A DNA stretch of 64,000 nucleotides from DATCKG01 sp036562385 (GTDB taxonomy: Bacteria > Bacillota > Sulfobacillia > Symbiobacteriales > Symbiobacteriaceae): positions 1 through 64,000 of the forward strand of contig DATCKG010000068.1 of the NCBI GenBank assembly GCA_036562385.1, given 5' to 3'. Made by a program: the position numbers and the translations under genes. The notes below the pieces were generated by a model. The model did no database searches and had not been told where the DNA came from. It saw only the letters and a list, made by a program, of their open reading frames with translations. Shown here one piece after another: positions 42,313 to 50,967 of the stretch. Numbering within the stretch: the stretch's first letter is position 1; each line of letters begins with the position of its first letter.

Positions 42313-44634
42313 ATGTCCGCACAGCCCACCGAGCAAACGGTTCTGTTTGAGCAAGCCGACGGCATCGCAGTCATCACGTTCAACCGCCCACAGGTCCGCA
42401 ACGCCTTCACCGTGGCGATGTGGCGCCGGCTCCACCAACTGGTGAAGCAGGTCCGGACCAGCGGCACGGCCCGGGTCCTGATCCTGCAGGGGGCCGGCGA
42501 ACAGGCCTTCACATCGGGCTCCGACATCCGGGAACTCGCGGCCATGGATGTCCCGGAATTTGAACGGAATCTCCAGGTGATTGAAGAGGCCATCGGGGCG
42601 GTGGAAGAACTGCCGATTCCCACCATTGCCTGCCTGAACGGGCACGCGGTGGGGGGCGGGCTGGAACTGGCTCTGGCCTGCGACCTGCGAGTCGCGTCCA
42701 GGGAAGCGCTGTTGGGCATGCCGGTGGCCAAACTGGGCGTCCCCATCACGGACCGGTTCGCCCGGCGCCTGGTGGACCTGGTGGGCCCCAGCCGGGCCAA
42801 GGACCTGATCTACACCGGCCGGCTGATCTCCGCGGACGAAGCGCAGCAGCTGGGCCTGGTCAACCGCGTCTGCCCGCCGGAGCAGGTCCGCGCGGTGGCG
42901 ACGGAGATGGCTCGGGTCATCGCAAACCATTCCCCCGTGGCGCTGCGGGTGGCCAAGGAGGCTATCGGCCGCTCCCTGGCAAGGTCCGGTGCGGAGCGGG
43001 AGGGCGAGGGAACCCGCATCGACCCGGCGGACTTAATGGAAGGGATCCGGGCCTTCCTGGAGAAGCGGCCGCCCCGGTTCGGCGCCCGGGCCCCGGGACG
43101 GGGCGAGCCGGTGCCCGCCGGACTTCCCCTGTTCCACCGCGCGGAGGCCCACGCGGACCGTACCGCCATCATCGACCAGGAGGGCCGGTACCGGTATCGG
43201 GATCTGCTCAACGCGTCGGCCCGGGTGGCTTCGGTCCTGTTGGCCGGCCGGAGCGACCTGGAAGAGGAACGGGTGGCCTTCCTGGTGCCCCCGAGTTTCA
43301 CCTACGTCGCCGTCCAGTGGGGCATCTGGCGGGCCGGCGGTATCGCCGTGCCCTTGGCGGTCTCCCACCCGCCGGCGGAGCTGGCCTACGTGATCCGGGA
43401 CGCGGACGCATCGGTGGTGGTGGCCCATCCGTCACTGGCTGACCGGGTCCGTCCGCTGGCTGAGGAGGCCGGGATCCGCTTCCTGTTGACCACCGATCTC
43501 CTGGAGACGGCGGCCCCGCCGCCCGCCCTTCCGGCCCTGACGTCCAACCGGCGGGCGATGATCATCTACACCAGCGGCACCACCAGCCGCCCCAAAGGGG
43601 TCGTCATGACCCACGGCAATATCCAGGCGCAGGTGACCACCCTGGTGGAGGCCTGGGAATGGTCCGAGACGGACCACATCCTGCTGACGCTGCCGCTGCA
43701 CCACGTGCACGGGATCATCAACGTCCTGACCTGCGCCCTGTGGTCCGGGGCCCTCTGCACCATGTTCGAGCGCTTCGACCCTGTCAAGGTCTGGGAAGCC
43801 ATCGCCACCGGCACCCTCACCCTCTTCATGGGCGTGCCGACGATGTACGCCCGGCTGATCGCTACCTGGGAGGCGGCGCCCCCGGAAAAGCGCCGCATCT
43901 GGTCCACCGCCGCCCGCAGCCTGCGGCTGATGGTCAGCGGCTCGGCCCCCCTGCCGGTAAGGGTGCTGGAGCGCTGGCGTGAGATTACCGGCCACGTGCT
44001 GCTCGAGCGCTACGGGATGACCGAGATCGGCATGGCCCTTTCCAATCCGCTGCACGGAACCCGTCACCCCGGCCATGTGGGCCTGCCGCTGCCGGGGATC
44101 GAGGTGCGGCTGGTGGACGAGCAGGGCAACCCGGTGCCGCCGGGTCAGCCGGGGGAGATCGAGGTCCGGGGCCCCTCCGTCTTCCTGGAATACTGGCGGC
44201 GGCCGGAGGCCACCCGGGCCGCCTTCCGGGACGGCTGGTTCCGCACCGGGGACATCGCCGTGCTGGAGGACGGGTCCTACCGGCTGCTGGGCCGATCCAG
44301 CGTGGACATCATCAAGTCCGGTGGGTACAAGCTCTCCGCCCTGGAGATCGAGGAAGCCTTCCGGGAACATCCTCAGATCGAGGAGTGCGCCGTCGTCGGC
44401 CTGCCGGACGAGGAATGGGGCGAGCGGGTAGCCATGGCCGTGGTGCCGAAGGCGGGATGGCACCCGACCCTGGAAGAGCTGCGGCGGTGGGGCGCCGAGC
44501 GCCTGGCCCCTTACAAGCTACCCACCCGCCTGCTGGTGCTCGACGAACTGCCCCGCAACGCCATGGGCAAAGTGACAAAACCGGAGGTGTTCCGCCTGTT
44601 CCGGGAGGCCGCCTCCAGGCCGTCGGTGCCGTAA
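42313..44634 (+). CDS. Fusion: crotonase-fold domain + malonyl/methylmalonyl-CoA synthetase-like domain
   Basis: A 773-residue two-domain protein. Residues 1-255 are crotonase-fold (SGSDI oxyanion segment, GHAVGGGLELALACD). The first catalytic Glu of hydratases is kept (Glu118 in GGGLE), but the second is replaced by Val138 (GMPV where hydratases have QPE). Residues about 270-773 are an acyl-CoA synthetase with the P-loop IIYTSGTTSRPKG, LPLHHVHGIINV, RYGMTEIGMALSNPL and PRNAMGKVTK, very like malonyl-CoA synthetases (MatB, plant AAE13, animal ACSF3). ATG 42313 has GGGGGAG upstream; ATG 42298 is the alternative. Monocistronic and close to the methylmalonyl-CoA cluster. Substrate and the role of the first domain are inference. 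Confidence 0.85.
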   Translation: MSAQPTEQTVLFEQADGIAVITFNRPQVRNAFTVAMWRRLHQLVKQVRTSGTARVLILQGAGEQAFTSGSDIRELAAMDVPEFERNLQVIEEAIGAVEELPIPTIACLNGHAVGGGLELALACDLRVASREALLGMPVAKLGVPITDRFARRLVDLVGPSRAKDLIYTGRLISADEAQQLGLVNRVCPPEQVRAVATEMARVIANHSPVALRVAKEAIGRSLARSGAEREGEGTRIDPADLMEGIRAFLEKRPPRFGARAPGRGEPVPAGLPLFHRAEAHADRTAIIDQEGRYRYRDLLNASARVASVLLAGRSDLEEERVAFLVPPSFTYVAVQWGIWRAGGIAVPLAVSHPPAELAYVIRDADASVVVAHPSLADRVRPLAEEAGIRFLLTTDLLETAAPPPALPALTSNRRAMIIYTSGTTSRPKGVVMTHGNIQAQVTTLVEAWEWSETDHILLTLPLHHVHGIINVLTCALWSGALCTMFERFDPVKVWEAIATGTLTLFMGVPTMYARLIATWEAAPPEKRRIWSTAARSLRLMVSGSAPLPVRVLERWREITGHVLLERYGMTEIGMALSNPLHGTRHPGHVGLPLPGIEVRLVDEQGNPVPPGQPGEIEVRGPSVFLEYWRRPEATRAAFRDGWFRTGDIAVLEDGSYRLLGRSSVDIIKSGGYKLSALEIEEAFREHPQIEECAVVGLPDEEWGERVAMAVVPKAGWHPTLEELRRWGAERLAPYKLPTRLLVLDELPRNAMGKVTKPEVFRLFREAASRPSVP

Positions 44635-44644
44635 AGGAAATAAG

Positions 44645-44681
44645 CCGGGCTCCGGTTCTCAGACCGGAGCCCGGTTGTGTT
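44645..44681. terminator. Terminator between fusion gene and deacetylase gene
   Basis: Twelve-bp arms CCGGGCTCCGGT (44645-44656) and ACCGGAGCCCGG (44663-44674) with a six-base loop are followed on the plus strand by TTGTGTT. It lies ten bases past the fusion gene stop and may serve the convergent gene as well. Confidence 0.75.
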
Positions 44682-45885
44682 ACGGTTCAGGGCCCTCGCC
44701 ACCGGTCTCAGGGGCATCCTCCGCGTCGGTGTTGCCGGAATCGCCGGGCGAGCAGGTCGTTTCCGCCGCGGCAGCCTCAGGGACGTCTTGGTCATCCGCC
44801 GCCCGCCGGTCCGCTGACTGGCCCTTCACTGCCGGCCGGACGTATGCTCCGGCCTCCCCGGCGGGGGACAGCGTCCCGGTGGGAACCGGCGCCGCCGGCG
44901 GAGCGTCCGGCTCGGTCCCGGCCGGAGCCTGCGAGGCGCCCTGTTCCGTCCCGGCCGGCGCCGTGGGCGCCATCTGCGGGGAGGGCGCCGCGGCGCTTTC
45001 CATACCGGGCAGCAGGCGGAAGGTGTACCCGGCGCTGCGCAGTTCCCGCAGCAGGTCCCGCAGCACCTGCACCGTCTGTTCCCGCTCGTGCAGGAGGATG
45101 ATGGAGCCCGGCCGGACCTGGTTCATCACGTTGGTGATGATCTGGTTCGGGTCATGGGCCGCCTCCCAGTCCCGGGAATCCACGTCCCAGAGGATCACCT
45201 GCAGGCCCATCTGCCGGGCTGCGTCCAAGGTTTCCGCGTTGTACGACCCATAAGGCGGCCGGAAGTACCGCACCGGCACCTGTCCGGCCTGCTCCAGCAG
45301 ATCCAGGGACTGCTGCATCTCGGCGAGCTGGGCCGCACCGCTGAGGTCCGTCAGCCGCACGTGACGCACCGTGTGGCTGCCCAACTGATGCCCCTGGTCA
45401 TACAGTTGCCGGGCGAGGTCGAGCCGCGGATTGCCCGCTACCCAAAAGAAAGCGGCCGGTACCTGTTCTTCCCGGAGGATCGCCAGAATCTCTTCCGTAT
45501 ACCGACTGGGGCCGTCGTCGAAGGTGATGACCACCTCCCGGCCCTCGGTCCCGATGCGGTGGACCGGAAGAATAGGCAGGTCACCGGCTTCCGGCGCCGG
45601 CTCCTCCTCCGGCGTCCCGGCCGGGGGCGCGGCCGGCTCTTCCGCCGGTTCTTCGGCCCCCTCCGGCTCGGCGACCGGGCCGGTTACCGGCTGGCCCGCA
45701 TCCCCGGACTCCACCTCACCAGGCTCCACGGGTGGATTCGGGGGCTGAGGATCCCTCCTCACCTCCCGCCATCCAAAGGAACCCATGGGATCCCAGTGGC
45801 CCAGGGCCTCATCCAGGGCCACCACACTCCCTGCCAGGGCCGTCACCGCACCCAGCACCCCTGCCGCGATCCACCGCCTGTTCAT
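44680..45885 (-). CDS. Exported polysaccharide deacetylase (NodB domain) with low-complexity flanks
   Basis: A 401-residue protein: signal or anchor helix at 5-24, a Pro/Glu/Ala-rich linker (about 45-105), the NodB domain (117-290), then a tail of 105 residues rich in Ala, Pro, Gly and Glu. Catalytic and metal residues are in place: TFDDGPS (Asp123, Asp124), His171 and His175 (HTVRH), RPPYGSYN at 209-216 and His266 (LLH). Likely N-deacetylates peptidoglycan or another wall glycan. ATG 45885 is used. The upstream 159-base gap holds an AT-rich stretch but no clear promoter. Confidence 0.88.
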   Translation of the reverse strand: MNRRWIAAGVLGAVTALAGSVVALDEALGHWDPMGSFGWREVRRDPQPPNPPVEPGEVESGDAGQPVTGPVAEPEGAEEPAEEPAAPPAGTPEEEPAPEAGDLPILPVHRIGTEGREVVITFDDGPSRYTEEILAILREEQVPAAFFWVAGNPRLDLARQLYDQGHQLGSHTVRHVRLTDLSGAAQLAEMQQSLDLLEQAGQVPVRYFRPPYGSYNAETLDAARQMGLQVILWDVDSRDWEAAHDPNQIITNVMNQVRPGSIILLHEREQTVQVLRDLLRELRSAGYTFRLLPGMESAAAPSPQMAPTAPAGTEQGASQAPAGTEPDAPPAAPVPTGTLSPAGEAGAYVRPAVKGQSADRRAADDQDVPEAAAAETTCSPGDSGNTDAEDAPETGGEGPEP

Positions 45886-46013
45886 ATCGCATCGCCTCGA
45901 CTCCCGTGATTGGGGCCTCCACCCTTATCAACGGGTGTCGGGCGAAAACGTTACGATCCAAATCTTCCACATTATGGACTATCTTTTATCCCAATAGTTA
46001 ATTAGGCGCGAAC

Positions 46014-46056
46014 AGGGGCTGAGCACCCCCGGTAGTAGGCGTGCTCAGCCCCTTTT
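46014..46056. terminator. Hairpin terminator overlapping the folate-gene stop
   Basis: Arms AGGGGCTGAGCAC (46014-46026) and GTGCTCAGCCCCT (46041-46053) form a perfect 13-bp stem. The T-run (46053-46056) is on the plus strand; on the minus strand the stem is followed only by GTTCG. The stop of the minus-strand folate gene (46045-46047) lies inside the stem. Confidence 0.6.
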
Positions 46057-46629
46057 GCACCAGATAAGACCGGCCTCGGTGGCCAGCGCATCCATGGGCA
46101 CGTCGTGGGGATCCACCGGCAGAGCCGGCACCACCTGAAACCCGTAGGCGAGCCCCACCAGCACCGCCTGCGGGTTGGCCTGCCGGATCGTCGGAAGGGT
46201 CCGGTCATAGTACCCGGCGCCGTAGCCCAGGCGCCAGCCGGCGGAATCGAAGGCCACCCCCGGCACCACAACCAGGTCGATCTCGCCCGGCGCCACCTGG
46301 GGCCAGGCGGGATCCGGTTCCGGCACGCCGAAGCGGCTGATCACCAGGGCGCCCGGATCCCCCGGATACTCGTGCAGGGCCAGCTGCGGCGCCCCCTTCA
46401 CCACCCGGGGCAGCACCAGCCGCTTCCCCATGGCTTTCCCCGCGGCCATGATGCGGTCCGTGGCCACCTCCCCCCGGAAGGCGGCGTACAGCAGGACCAC
46501 GGCGGCACGCCGAAACGGCTCCGACCCGATCACCGCTTCCTGGGCCGCCCGGCTCAGCCGCTCCCGTTCCGCCGGGCTGAGCTCCAGCCGGCGCCGGATC
46601 ATCTGCCGCCGCAGCGCTGCCTTGTCCAA
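46045..46629 (-). CDS. 5-Formyltetrahydrofolate cyclo-ligase
   Basis: A 194-residue ATP-dependent enzyme returning 5-formyl-THF to 5,10-methenyl-THF. The N-terminal KAALRRQMIRRRLELS, the folate-binding central region and the C-terminal VVPGVAFDSAGWRLGYGAGYYDR (family motif, in part) are clear. TTG 46629 has AGGAGG eight bases upstream. It follows accC by 28 bases on the same strand and so may ride on the methylmalonyl-CoA transcript, with no obvious metabolic reason. Confidence 0.92.
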   Translation of the reverse strand: MDKAALRRQMIRRRLELSPAERERLSRAAQEAVIGSEPFRRAAVVLLYAAFRGEVATDRIMAAGKAMGKRLVLPRVVKGAPQLALHEYPGDPGALVISRFGVPEPDPAWPQVAPGEIDLVVVPGVAFDSAGWRLGYGAGYYDRTLPTIRQANPQAVLVGLAYGFQVVPALPVDPHDVPMDALATEAGLIWCKRG

Positions 46630-46657
46630 TCCTTCCGCCTCCTTCAGTCGGTAGGGT

Positions 46658-48028
46658 TTACTTCAGTCCCAGGAACGACTCCAGCCAGTCGGTGCAGTAA
46701 TTCCCCTGCCGGAACTGCTCGTTCTCAAGGATCCGCCGGTGCACCGGCACCGTGGTCTTGACGCCTTCGAGCCGCATCTCCGACAGGGCCCGCATGCCGC
46801 GCTGGATGGCCTCCTCCCGGTCGCGGCCCCAGACAATCAGCTTGCCCAGCAGGGAGTCATAGAAAGGCAGCACGTGGAAGCCCTGATAGATCATGCCGTC
46901 CCACCGGATCCACGGACCGGAGGGCAGCTCCAGGTTGGTGATGGTGCCGGTGCTGGGGAACAGCCGGTTGTCCGGGTCCTCCGCGTTGATCCGGAACTCG
47001 ATGGCGTGGCCGTGGAAGGTGATGTCCTCCTGGCGGTACCGCAGGGGCTCACCCGCCGCGATCCGGATCTGCTCCTTGACGATGTCCACGCCGGTAATCA
47101 TTTCGGTGATCGGATGCTCCACCTGCACCCGGGTGTTCATCTCCAGGAAATAGAACTCACCGGTCTGCTCGTCATAGAGCATCTCAACGGTGCCCGCGCT
47201 GTCATACCCCACGGCCTTGGCCGCCTTGACGGCCGCCTCGTGGATCTTGGCACGGGCCTCTGCCGGCAGCTTGGGAGCCGGCGCCTCCTCCAGCAGCTTC
47301 TGGCGGCGCCGCTGAATCGAGCAGTCGCGCTCCCCGAGGTGGATCACATTGCCGTGCTGGTCGGCCAGGATCTGCACCTCGATGTGGCGCCCGACCTGCA
47401 CGTACTTTTCGACAAACACCCGGGCGTTGCCAAAGGCCGCGCCGGCTTCGCTGGAGGCCTTCTCCAGGTTCGCCGCCAGTTCGTCAGGGTTATGGGCGAT
47501 CCGGATGCCCCGGCCGCCACCGCCCGCGGTGGCCTTGACCAACACCGGATAGCCGATCTGCTCCGCCACGGCGAGGGCCTCGTCCGTGCTGTTGACCACG
47601 CCGTCTGAGCCAGGCACCACCGGCACGCCGGCCTTCTTCATCAGGGCCTTGGAAGCATCCTTCAACCCCATGGCCCGAATGGCCTCCGGATTGGGGCCAA
47701 TGAAGGTAATGTGCCAGTTCCGGCAGGCCTCCGCAAAAAAGGGATTTTCCGCCAAGAAACCATAACCGGGGTGGATCGCGTCCGCCCCGGTGTTGACAGC
47801 TGCTGTGATGATGGCTGGAACTGACAGGTAGCTCTGGCTGGACGGAGCCGGGCCAATATAAACCGCCTCATCGGCCATGCGGACGTGAAGGGCATCCTTG
47901 TCGGCCTCGGAATAGACCGCCACCGTGGGAATCCCCAACTCCTTGCATGCCCGGATAACCCGCACGGCGATTTCGCCGCGATTGGCGACCAGGACCTTCT
48001 TAAAAAGCCCCCCTGACATAACGCTCAC
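46658..48028 (-). CDS. accC: Biotin carboxylase subunit of an acyl-CoA carboxylase
   Basis: A 456-residue ATP-grasp enzyme that carboxylates biotin with bicarbonate. Blocks are KVLVANRGEIAVRVIRACKE, the glycine-rich loop KATAGGGGRGIRI, RDCSIQRRRQKLLEEAPAP and EMNTRVQVEHPITEMITG, all intact. GTG 48028 has GGAGG five bases upstream, with ATG 48019 as an alternative. Its place behind a carboxyltransferase and biotin carrier points to propionyl-CoA carboxylation, although a role in acetyl-CoA carboxylase cannot be excluded. Confidence 0.93.
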   Translation of the reverse strand: MSVMSGGLFKKVLVANRGEIAVRVIRACKELGIPTVAVYSEADKDALHVRMADEAVYIGPAPSSQSYLSVPAIITAAVNTGADAIHPGYGFLAENPFFAEACRNWHITFIGPNPEAIRAMGLKDASKALMKKAGVPVVPGSDGVVNSTDEALAVAEQIGYPVLVKATAGGGGRGIRIAHNPDELAANLEKASSEAGAAFGNARVFVEKYVQVGRHIEVQILADQHGNVIHLGERDCSIQRRRQKLLEEAPAPKLPAEARAKIHEAAVKAAKAVGYDSAGTVEMLYDEQTGEFYFLEMNTRVQVEHPITEMITGVDIVKEQIRIAAGEPLRYRQEDITFHGHAIEFRINAEDPDNRLFPSTGTITNLELPSGPWIRWDGMIYQGFHVLPFYDSLLGKLIVWGRDREEAIQRGMRALSEMRLEGVKTTVPVHRRILENEQFRQGNYCTDWLESFLGLK

Positions 48029-48076
48029 TCCATCCTCCCCCGACTGGATCCGATCCCGACTCGCTTTGTTTCTTGT

Positions 48077-48280
48077 TTACGGAGTACGAAGTCCAAACCG
48101 ACGCATGTTCAAATGCCGCTCCAGGATTCCGGCCTGAGCCCAGCCGGTAGCCGGCCCCACGCGCACAGGCTGAATCCCGGTGATGCGGAAACTCCCCACT
48201 GGCCGGTCCATGGCAGCCGCCAGGGCCGCAGCGATCACCGCCACCGTCTCCAGCGAAACACCCGTCTGGGGTTGGCTCAT
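48077..48280 (-). CDS. Short carboxylase-associated protein (67 residues)
   Basis: A small protein starting at ATG 48280, six bases after GGAGGAGGT, so translation is well supported. It has an alanine-rich helix (LETVAVIAAALAAAM), a middle strand FRITGIQPVRV and a C-terminal GWAQAGILERHLNMRRFG. Size, helix and C-terminal Trp/Arg pattern recall two kinds of short carboxylase subunits: the epsilon subunit of Veillonella methylmalonyl-CoA decarboxylase (related to the end of its delta subunit) and the epsilon subunit of actinobacterial acyl-CoA carboxylases. It lies between biotin carrier and accC. The link is inference from form and position. Confidence 0.7.
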   Translation of the reverse strand: MSQPQTGVSLETVAVIAAALAAAMDRPVGSFRITGIQPVRVGPATGWAQAGILERHLNMRRFGLRTP

Positions 48281-48310
48281 GGGCATACCTCCTCCTGCAA
48301 CTTGCGGCCT

Positions 48311-48341
48311 GGTGGCGTCTCGCATGTCGCGGGACGCCACC
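48311..48341 (-). other. Intercistronic hairpin after the biotin carrier gene
   Basis: GGTGGCGTC (48311-48319) pairs with GACGCCACC (48333-48341), with possible extension by CGC/GCG in the loop. There is no U-run, so it is more likely a processing or stability element than a full stop. Confidence 0.5.
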
Positions 48342-48349
48342 ATCCGCGC

Positions 48350-48811
48350 TTAGCCGATTACGACCAGCGGGTCACCCAGGCCGACGGAGGCGCCCTTCTC
48401 CACCCGGATCTCCTTGACCACGCCGGAGTACGGCGAGGTGATGTCGTTCTCCATCTTCATGGCCTCCAGCACCAACAGCACGTCGCCCCTGGACACCTGG
48501 TCGCCCACACGGACCTTGATATCGTTGATGACACCGGGCAGCGGCGCCGTGACCACCTGGCCATCGGCGACGGGCGCGCTGGACTTGGCAGGTGCCGCGG
48601 CCGGAGCCGGACCCGCGGCCACCGCGGCCGGCGCAGGAGCGGGAGCCGGCTTCACCGCGGGGGCGGGAGCCGGAGCCGGCGCCACAGGCGCCTGGGGCGC
48701 AGGGGCCGGAGCTGCGACGGTCACCGCGGGAGCGGAGGCCTCCGCAGCGCCTACTTCTTCTACGTCAACGGTGTACGTGATTCCGCCAATAGTCACACGA
48801 AACTTACGCAT
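48350..48811 (-). CDS. Biotin carboxyl carrier protein
   Basis: A 153-residue carrier: a short N-terminal strand region (FRVTIGGITYTVDVEEV), an Ala/Pro linker at about 25-80 that acts as a swinging arm, and a biotinyl domain at 85-153 with EAMKMEN (biotin on Lys119). The form resembles the biotin subunits of methylmalonyl-CoA or oxaloacetate decarboxylases as well as those of propionyl-CoA carboxylases. It lies between the carboxyltransferase and the short subunit-like gene. Confidence 0.93.
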   Translation of the reverse strand: MRKFRVTIGGITYTVDVEEVGAAEASAPAVTVAAPAPAPQAPVAPAPAPAPAVKPAPAPAPAAVAAGPAPAAAPAKSSAPVADGQVVTAPLPGVINDIKVRVGDQVSRGDVLLVLEAMKMENDITSPYSGVVKEIRVEKGASVGLGDPLVVIG

Positions 48812-48875
48812 ATAGAGTTAACTCCTCCCAACTAGGCAGTGCCAGCCTTCGGGCGGCAGTGCCCTGTCTTCTTGA

Positions 48876-50432
48876 TTACAGGGGAATGTTGCCGTGCTTC
48901 TTGGCCGGGCGGGACTCCCGCTTGGTCTCGAGGCTCAACAGAGCCTGGGTGAGGTAGCGCCGGGTCTGGCGCGGATCGATGACGGCCTCCACGAAGCCCC
49001 GCGCCGCCGCCATGTACGGTGTGTTGAACTTCTCCTTGTACGCCGCCACCCACTCCTGGCGCGCCTTGACCGGATCGGCCACATCCGGACCGGGCTTGAA
49101 CAGAATGTTGGCCGCGCCGTCGGCACCCATCACCGCGATCTCGGCCAGCGGCCAGGCCACGGTGAAGTCCGCACCCAGCGACTGGGCGCACATGGCCAGG
49201 TACGCGCCGCCGTAGGCCTTCCGCAGCACCACCACCAGCTTGGGCACCGTGGCCTCGCAGTAGGCATACAGCAGCTTGGCGCCGTGCCGGATGATGCCGC
49301 CGTGCTCCTGGTTGACTCCCGGCAGATAGCCCGGCGTGTCGACAAAGGTGAGCACGGGGATGTTGAAGCAGTCGCAGAAGCGGATGAAGCGGCTGGCCTT
49401 GTCCGACGCGTCGATGTCGATGCAGCCGGCCAGGACCCGAGGCTGGTTCGCGATGACGCCGATGGTCCGGCCTGCCAGCCGGGCAAAGCCCACCACCATA
49501 TTGCGCGCCCAGTCTGCCTGTACCTCGAAGAAGTCGCCGTTATCCACCACCGCGGTGATGACGTCGCGCACGTCGTAGGGCTTGTTCGGGTTCTCCGGAA
49601 CGATGTGGAGAAGCCGCTCCTCCGCCCGATCCAGGGGATCGGTCACGGGCACCACCGGCGCCGGATCCACGTTGTTGGACGGCAGGTAGGAGAGCAGGTG
49701 CCGCACCGCCGCGAGGCAGGACTGCTCATCGGGATAGGCGAAGTGGGCCACTCCGGACTTCTGGGTGTGGGCGCGAGGACCGCCCAGCTCGTCATGAGTG
49801 GTCTCCTCGCCGGTCACCGCCTTGATCACCTGCGGGCCGGTGATGTACATGTAGCTCGTGTTTTCCACCATGAAAATGAAGTCCGTGATACCCGGCGAGT
49901 AGACCGCGCCGCCCGCGCAGGGGCCCATGATCACTGAGATCTGCGGAATCACACCGCTGGCGATGGTATTCTGGAAGAAGATCCGGCCGTAGCCGTTCAG
50001 GGCATCGACAGCTTCCTGGATCCGGGCGCCGCCGGAATCCTGAATGCCGACCAGCGGGCAGCCGGCCTTCAGTGCCATTTCCTGGACCTTGACAATCTTG
50101 GCGGCGTGCATCTCGCCCAGGGAGCCGCCCATGACGGTGAAGTCCTGGGAGAAGGCAAAGACCGTACGGCCGTCGATCTTGCCGAAGCCGGTAATGACGC
50201 CCTCTGCCGGGGTCTCGCGCTTGTCCATGCCAAACTCGGTCGCCCGGTGGCGCACGTGGAGGTCAATCTCCACAAAGGTACCGGGGTCAAACAGCAGTTC
50301 AATCCGTTCCCGGGCGGTAAGCTGGCCCTTGGCATGGCGCTTGGCAATGGCCTCCTCGCCGCCGCCAAGCTTCAGCTTCGCCTCCCGTTCTGCCAGTTGC
50401 TGAACCTTTTCCTCGATGCTCACAGTCACCAC
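48876..50432 (-). CDS. Carboxyltransferase of propionyl-CoA carboxylase / methylmalonyl-CoA decarboxylase family
   Basis: A 518-residue crotonase-superfamily carboxyltransferase (PccB/MmdA). Marks include GGEEAIAKRHAKGQLTARERI, QDFTVMGGSLGEMHA, QDSGGARIQEAVDAL, MGPCAGGAVYSPGITDF and the acyl-CoA region DTPGYLPGVNQEHGGIIRHGAKLLYAY. A cognate biotin carboxylase is in the operon and no membrane decarboxylase beta subunit is seen, so carboxylation of propionyl-CoA is favoured over Na+-pumping decarboxylation. GTG 50432 or 50429 starts it. It follows the epimerase gene by six bases. Confidence 0.92.
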   Translation of the reverse strand: MVTVSIEEKVQQLAEREAKLKLGGGEEAIAKRHAKGQLTARERIELLFDPGTFVEIDLHVRHRATEFGMDKRETPAEGVITGFGKIDGRTVFAFSQDFTVMGGSLGEMHAAKIVKVQEMALKAGCPLVGIQDSGGARIQEAVDALNGYGRIFFQNTIASGVIPQISVIMGPCAGGAVYSPGITDFIFMVENTSYMYITGPQVIKAVTGEETTHDELGGPRAHTQKSGVAHFAYPDEQSCLAAVRHLLSYLPSNNVDPAPVVPVTDPLDRAEERLLHIVPENPNKPYDVRDVITAVVDNGDFFEVQADWARNMVVGFARLAGRTIGVIANQPRVLAGCIDIDASDKASRFIRFCDCFNIPVLTFVDTPGYLPGVNQEHGGIIRHGAKLLYAYCEATVPKLVVVLRKAYGGAYLAMCAQSLGADFTVAWPLAEIAVMGADGAANILFKPGPDVADPVKARQEWVAAYKEKFNTPYMAAARGFVEAVIDPRQTRRYLTQALLSLETKRESRPAKKHGNIPL

Positions 50433-50438
50433 TCACTC

Positions 50439-50855
50439 CTACTTGGCGGTCTTCTGCACCAACTCAGTCAGTACCTTGCCGGTCGCCTTGGGATGGAGAA
50501 AACAGACCAGCGTGTTATGGGCACCGGGACGGGGTTCATCGCTGAGAGGCTCCAGGCCGTTGGCCTTGGCCTCGGCGATGGCCGCCCGGATATCATCCAC
50601 CTCATAGGCGATGTGGTGCAGGCCTTCGCCCCGCTTCTCCAGGTGCTTGGCGATGGGGCTCTCCGGGGAGGTGGGCTCCAGAAGTTCAACGCGCACGTCG
50701 CCGACCTGGAAGAAAGCGGTCCGGACCATCTCGGTCGGCACCTCTTCGATCCCCTGGAACTCCATACCCAGCTTGTCCCGGTAGACTTCCACCTGCTGAT
50801 TCAGGTCGCGGACGGCAACGCCCAGATGGTCAATCTTCTTCAGCCTCACGACCAC
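50439..50855 (-). CDS. mce: Methylmalonyl-CoA epimerase
   Basis: A 138-residue vicinal-oxygen-chelate-fold enzyme interconverting (R)- and (S)-methylmalonyl-CoA. IDHLGVAVRDLNQQVEVYRDKLG begins the first half; VRVELLEPTSPESPIAKHLEKRGEGLHHIAYEVDDI (family block, in part) carries metal-binding His and Glu residues; a late Glu lies in the tail. GTG 50855 has GGAAAGGAG upstream. It lies between mutase and carboxylase genes, exactly where the pathway needs it. Confidence 0.93.
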   Translation of the reverse strand: MVVRLKKIDHLGVAVRDLNQQVEVYRDKLGMEFQGIEEVPTEMVRTAFFQVGDVRVELLEPTSPESPIAKHLEKRGEGLHHIAYEVDDIRAAIAEAKANGLEPLSDEPRPGAHNTLVCFLHPKATGKVLTELVQKTAK

Positions 50856-50967
50856 ATACGCTCCTTTCCGTTCGCTGCTGTTGCCAGGTGCCAACCATTG
50901 GCTTCCGGCCCAACGGTCAGGGGAGAGGCCGCTCCACCGACGCAACCGGCGGGGAGCGGCCTACCAA

